Assembly: GCA_003833135.1 (NCBI GenBank)
Contig: QZLH01000405.1
Location: 27,580-91,579, forward strand
Direction of reading: 5' to 3'
Origin: Oehlia diaphana
Taxonomy: Eukaryota > Glomeromycota > Glomeromycetes > Glomerales > Glomeraceae
Length of the DNA: 64,000 nt
Shown here: in pieces, positions 62,462 to 64,000 of the stretch
Layout: every line of letters starts with the position of its first letter
Position numbering within the stretch: the stretch's first letter is position 1
Translations under genes and position numbers: made by a program
The notes under the pieces: generated by a model
The model's database searches: none
Seen by the model: only the letters and a program-made list of their open reading frames with translations
Told to the model about the DNA's origin: nothing

Positions 62462-62722
62462 TCATTTAAACTTTCTGGAAATAGATTCTAATAGGATAGG
62501 ATCTTTAGAATGGTGTAAGAGTTTCTGGAAAATTCTTTTAATAAGACTTTTAGGTAGGATCTTTAGAATGGTGTAAGAGTTTCTGGCAAATTCTTTTAAC
62601 AAGACTTTTGGATAGTCTATTGATAATATGTTTATAGTCAGAATGAAATATTTTATTAGGTATAATTTTACATAAAAAACGTTTGCATGCAAGTAATTCA
62701 TCTCTAATATAGGATATAGCAT
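62462..62722 (-). repeat. 58-bp tandem duplication within an open minus-strand frame
   Basis: AGGATCTTTAGAATGGTGTA and the following bases occur at 62498 and 62556, two near-identical 58-bp units. The minus frame is open across both for 86 codons. Its repeat-encoded part reads RNSYTILKILPKSLIKRIF and then LLHHSKDPILLES. 58 is not a multiple of three, so the two copies are read in different frames. This argues against a real protein. Confidence 0.5.
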
Positions 62723-62795
62723 TAAAAATAAATTTATGTATTAATATTATGAGAGATTTATTAGTAATACAACTTTGATTAAATTATATGTATGT

Positions 62796-63361
62796 TGTGA
62801 CACCCGTTACCCATAGGATAAAAATTTATCATATATTGCCACTGACGTGGTGAGAGTTCTTATAATAACATCGCTTGATTAGAACAAAAATTATAATAAA
62901 AATTAAAATTTCTTACTAGAATTTCAATTTGCGATAGTTTCTCCATATTTTATTTATTAACCAATAATAAAAATTATTGTGGCACATTTTACTCATAAGA
63001 AAACGGCAAAAAGAATGTGTTAAGATTTGTTGACGAATTTAATTATTTATTACCTTTATTAAAATTGAAACTAAAAAAAAAAATTAACTGAACTGGACTG
63101 TGGAAATCTTATCAAAAACTACTCCTTTTTATAACAATTTAAGAAAACTATTTCTACTATTACTATCTTTTCTATATTATCATGTGACTATCTCGTGACT
63201 AAACTAAACTAGACTTTAAATAAAATTATTCTAACTATAAATAATATTGTATAACTATATTCTATCATTTCTTTTAACTATTCCGGTTAAATATTATTCC
63301 TTCGGTTAAATGTTTATCCATTGGTTAATTATTTATCCATCGATTAATTTTTGGTTATTAC
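62796..63361 (-). repeat. 3' LTR of a Ty3/gypsy element
   Basis: On the minus strand the segment runs from TGTAATAACCAAAAATTAAT (63361 leftwards) to GGGTGTCACA at 62796, with the TG...CA ends of LTRs, about 566 bp. The polypurine tract AGAGGAAAATAAA lies immediately upstream (63374-63362 read on the minus strand). The first 60 bp recur at 15811-15872. Confidence 0.8.
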
Positions 63362-63950
63362 ATTTATTTTCCTCTAGAAAAATTTATGTTCCATAAATTT
63401 AAGAATCGAATTTGGGTCTCAAACATATTATATTATTATGCGTGGTTTAAACATTTCTCTATCAAAATATTCTTTCAATAATTCTCTATTTACTGGTCTT
63501 TTAAGAATTCTTCCATTTAATTCTTTAATCTTGTATGATCCATTTACTATTACTTCATGCACATAATACGGTCCTTTCTATTTTTCTTCTAATTTTCTGA
63601 TATGTGTTTTATATTTTGTGGCGTCAAAATATAATACTTTATCTCTTATTTAAAAGTTTTGTTTTCATTTTCCAATTTTGTCATGATATTTCTTTTGTTG
63701 TTTTTGTGCTTCTTTAATTAAACTATTAATTTGTTGTGTTATTGTCATTTCTTTATTCTCTAAATTTAATAATGTTTTCATTTCTATTTCATATATTATA
63801 TAATCTGGTTTCAGCTTTATTGAATTATTTCTTTTTGTGCGATATGTAAATAATATACTTTGAATTTTCAAGTTCCAATCCTCTGTATTATCCATTCTAG
63901 CTAATAATTCGCATAATGTCTTGTCAAATTTTTAATTAATCTAATTTAAT
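63362..63950 (-). mobile_element. Ty3/gypsy integrase C-terminus, broken
   Basis: The minus strand encodes the end of a Ty3-type polyprotein. It has LFTYRTKRNNSIKLKPDYIIYEIEM, the KxxxxxAQKQQKKYHDKI segment, RDKVLYFDATKYKTHIRKLE, KGPYYVHEVIVNGSYKIKEL and GRILKRPVNRELLK, i.e. the integrase GPY/F-like module. In-frame stops interrupt it near 63650 and 63580. The rest of the element would lie beyond the window end. The LTR and polypurine tract at 62796-63374 follow directly, as expected. Confidence 0.8.
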
Positions 63951-64000
63951 TTTTTTTTTTTTTAATATATATATTATATCATCATTTATTTCTCCAACTT

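Overview
The window looks like nuclear DNA of an early-diverging, intron-rich and very AT-rich fungus. An arbuscular mycorrhizal fungus (Glomeromycotina, Rhizophagus-like) fits best. The evidence is short GT-AG introns of about 50-100 bp in nearly every gene, large AT-rich deserts full of decayed transposons, fungal orthologues of core eukaryotic genes, and genes lost from yeasts but kept here (FANCI, a PARP-E2 fusion, and a probable minor-class intron). No database was searched; all names rest on recognised protein motifs.

Layout. 1-6.0 kb: no gene, foldback repeats and one exon-like fragment. 6.1-9.2 kb (-): 10-exon nuclear coiled-coil protein of unknown function. 9.2-16.7 kb: transposon graveyard with a TTAGGG-type minisatellite, a Mutator-like transposase relic, a 127-bp MITE with a perfect 12-bp flanking duplication, and an LTR fragment. 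16.7-18.9 kb (-): CLP1. 19.6-21.9 kb (+): NAE1. 22.2-23.8 kb (+): PP4 catalytic subunit. 24.4-25.9 kb: 3' end of a dead LINE. 26.2-32.4 kb (+): FANCI with about 30 exons. 34.3-36.1 kb (+): CaM kinase. 36.2-37.0 kb (-): shortened 2-hydroxyacid-dehydrogenase-like protein. 37.4-38.9 kb (-): SUN protein. 40.1-41.4 kb (+): 14-3-3. 42.5-47.4 kb (-): PARP-E2 fusion. 48.9-50.5 kb (+): DnaJ protein. 51.0-52.2 kb (+): Rab6/Ypt6. 52.8-55.2 kb (+): TPR-array protein. 57.3-59.4 kb (+): MFS transporter. 59.4-64 kb: a nested foldback/hAT-like element, tandem duplications and the 3' end of a Ty3/gypsy element.

The genes are mostly housekeeping and are not an operon. Loose themes are genome maintenance and RNA 3'-end processing (FANCI, PP4, PARP-E2, CLP1), ubiquitin-like conjugation (NAE1, PARP-E2) and signalling (CaM kinase, 14-3-3, Rab6). 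CLP1/NAE1, SUN/14-3-3 and PARP-E2/DnaJ are divergent pairs.

The most unusual signal is in CLP1. One intron begins ATATCCT and ends AC, with a CCTTAG branch-site-like motif just upstream. This is the signature of a U12-dependent AT-AC intron, and it is the only splice that restores the conserved CLP1 reading frame. A second CLP1 intron has a GC donor.
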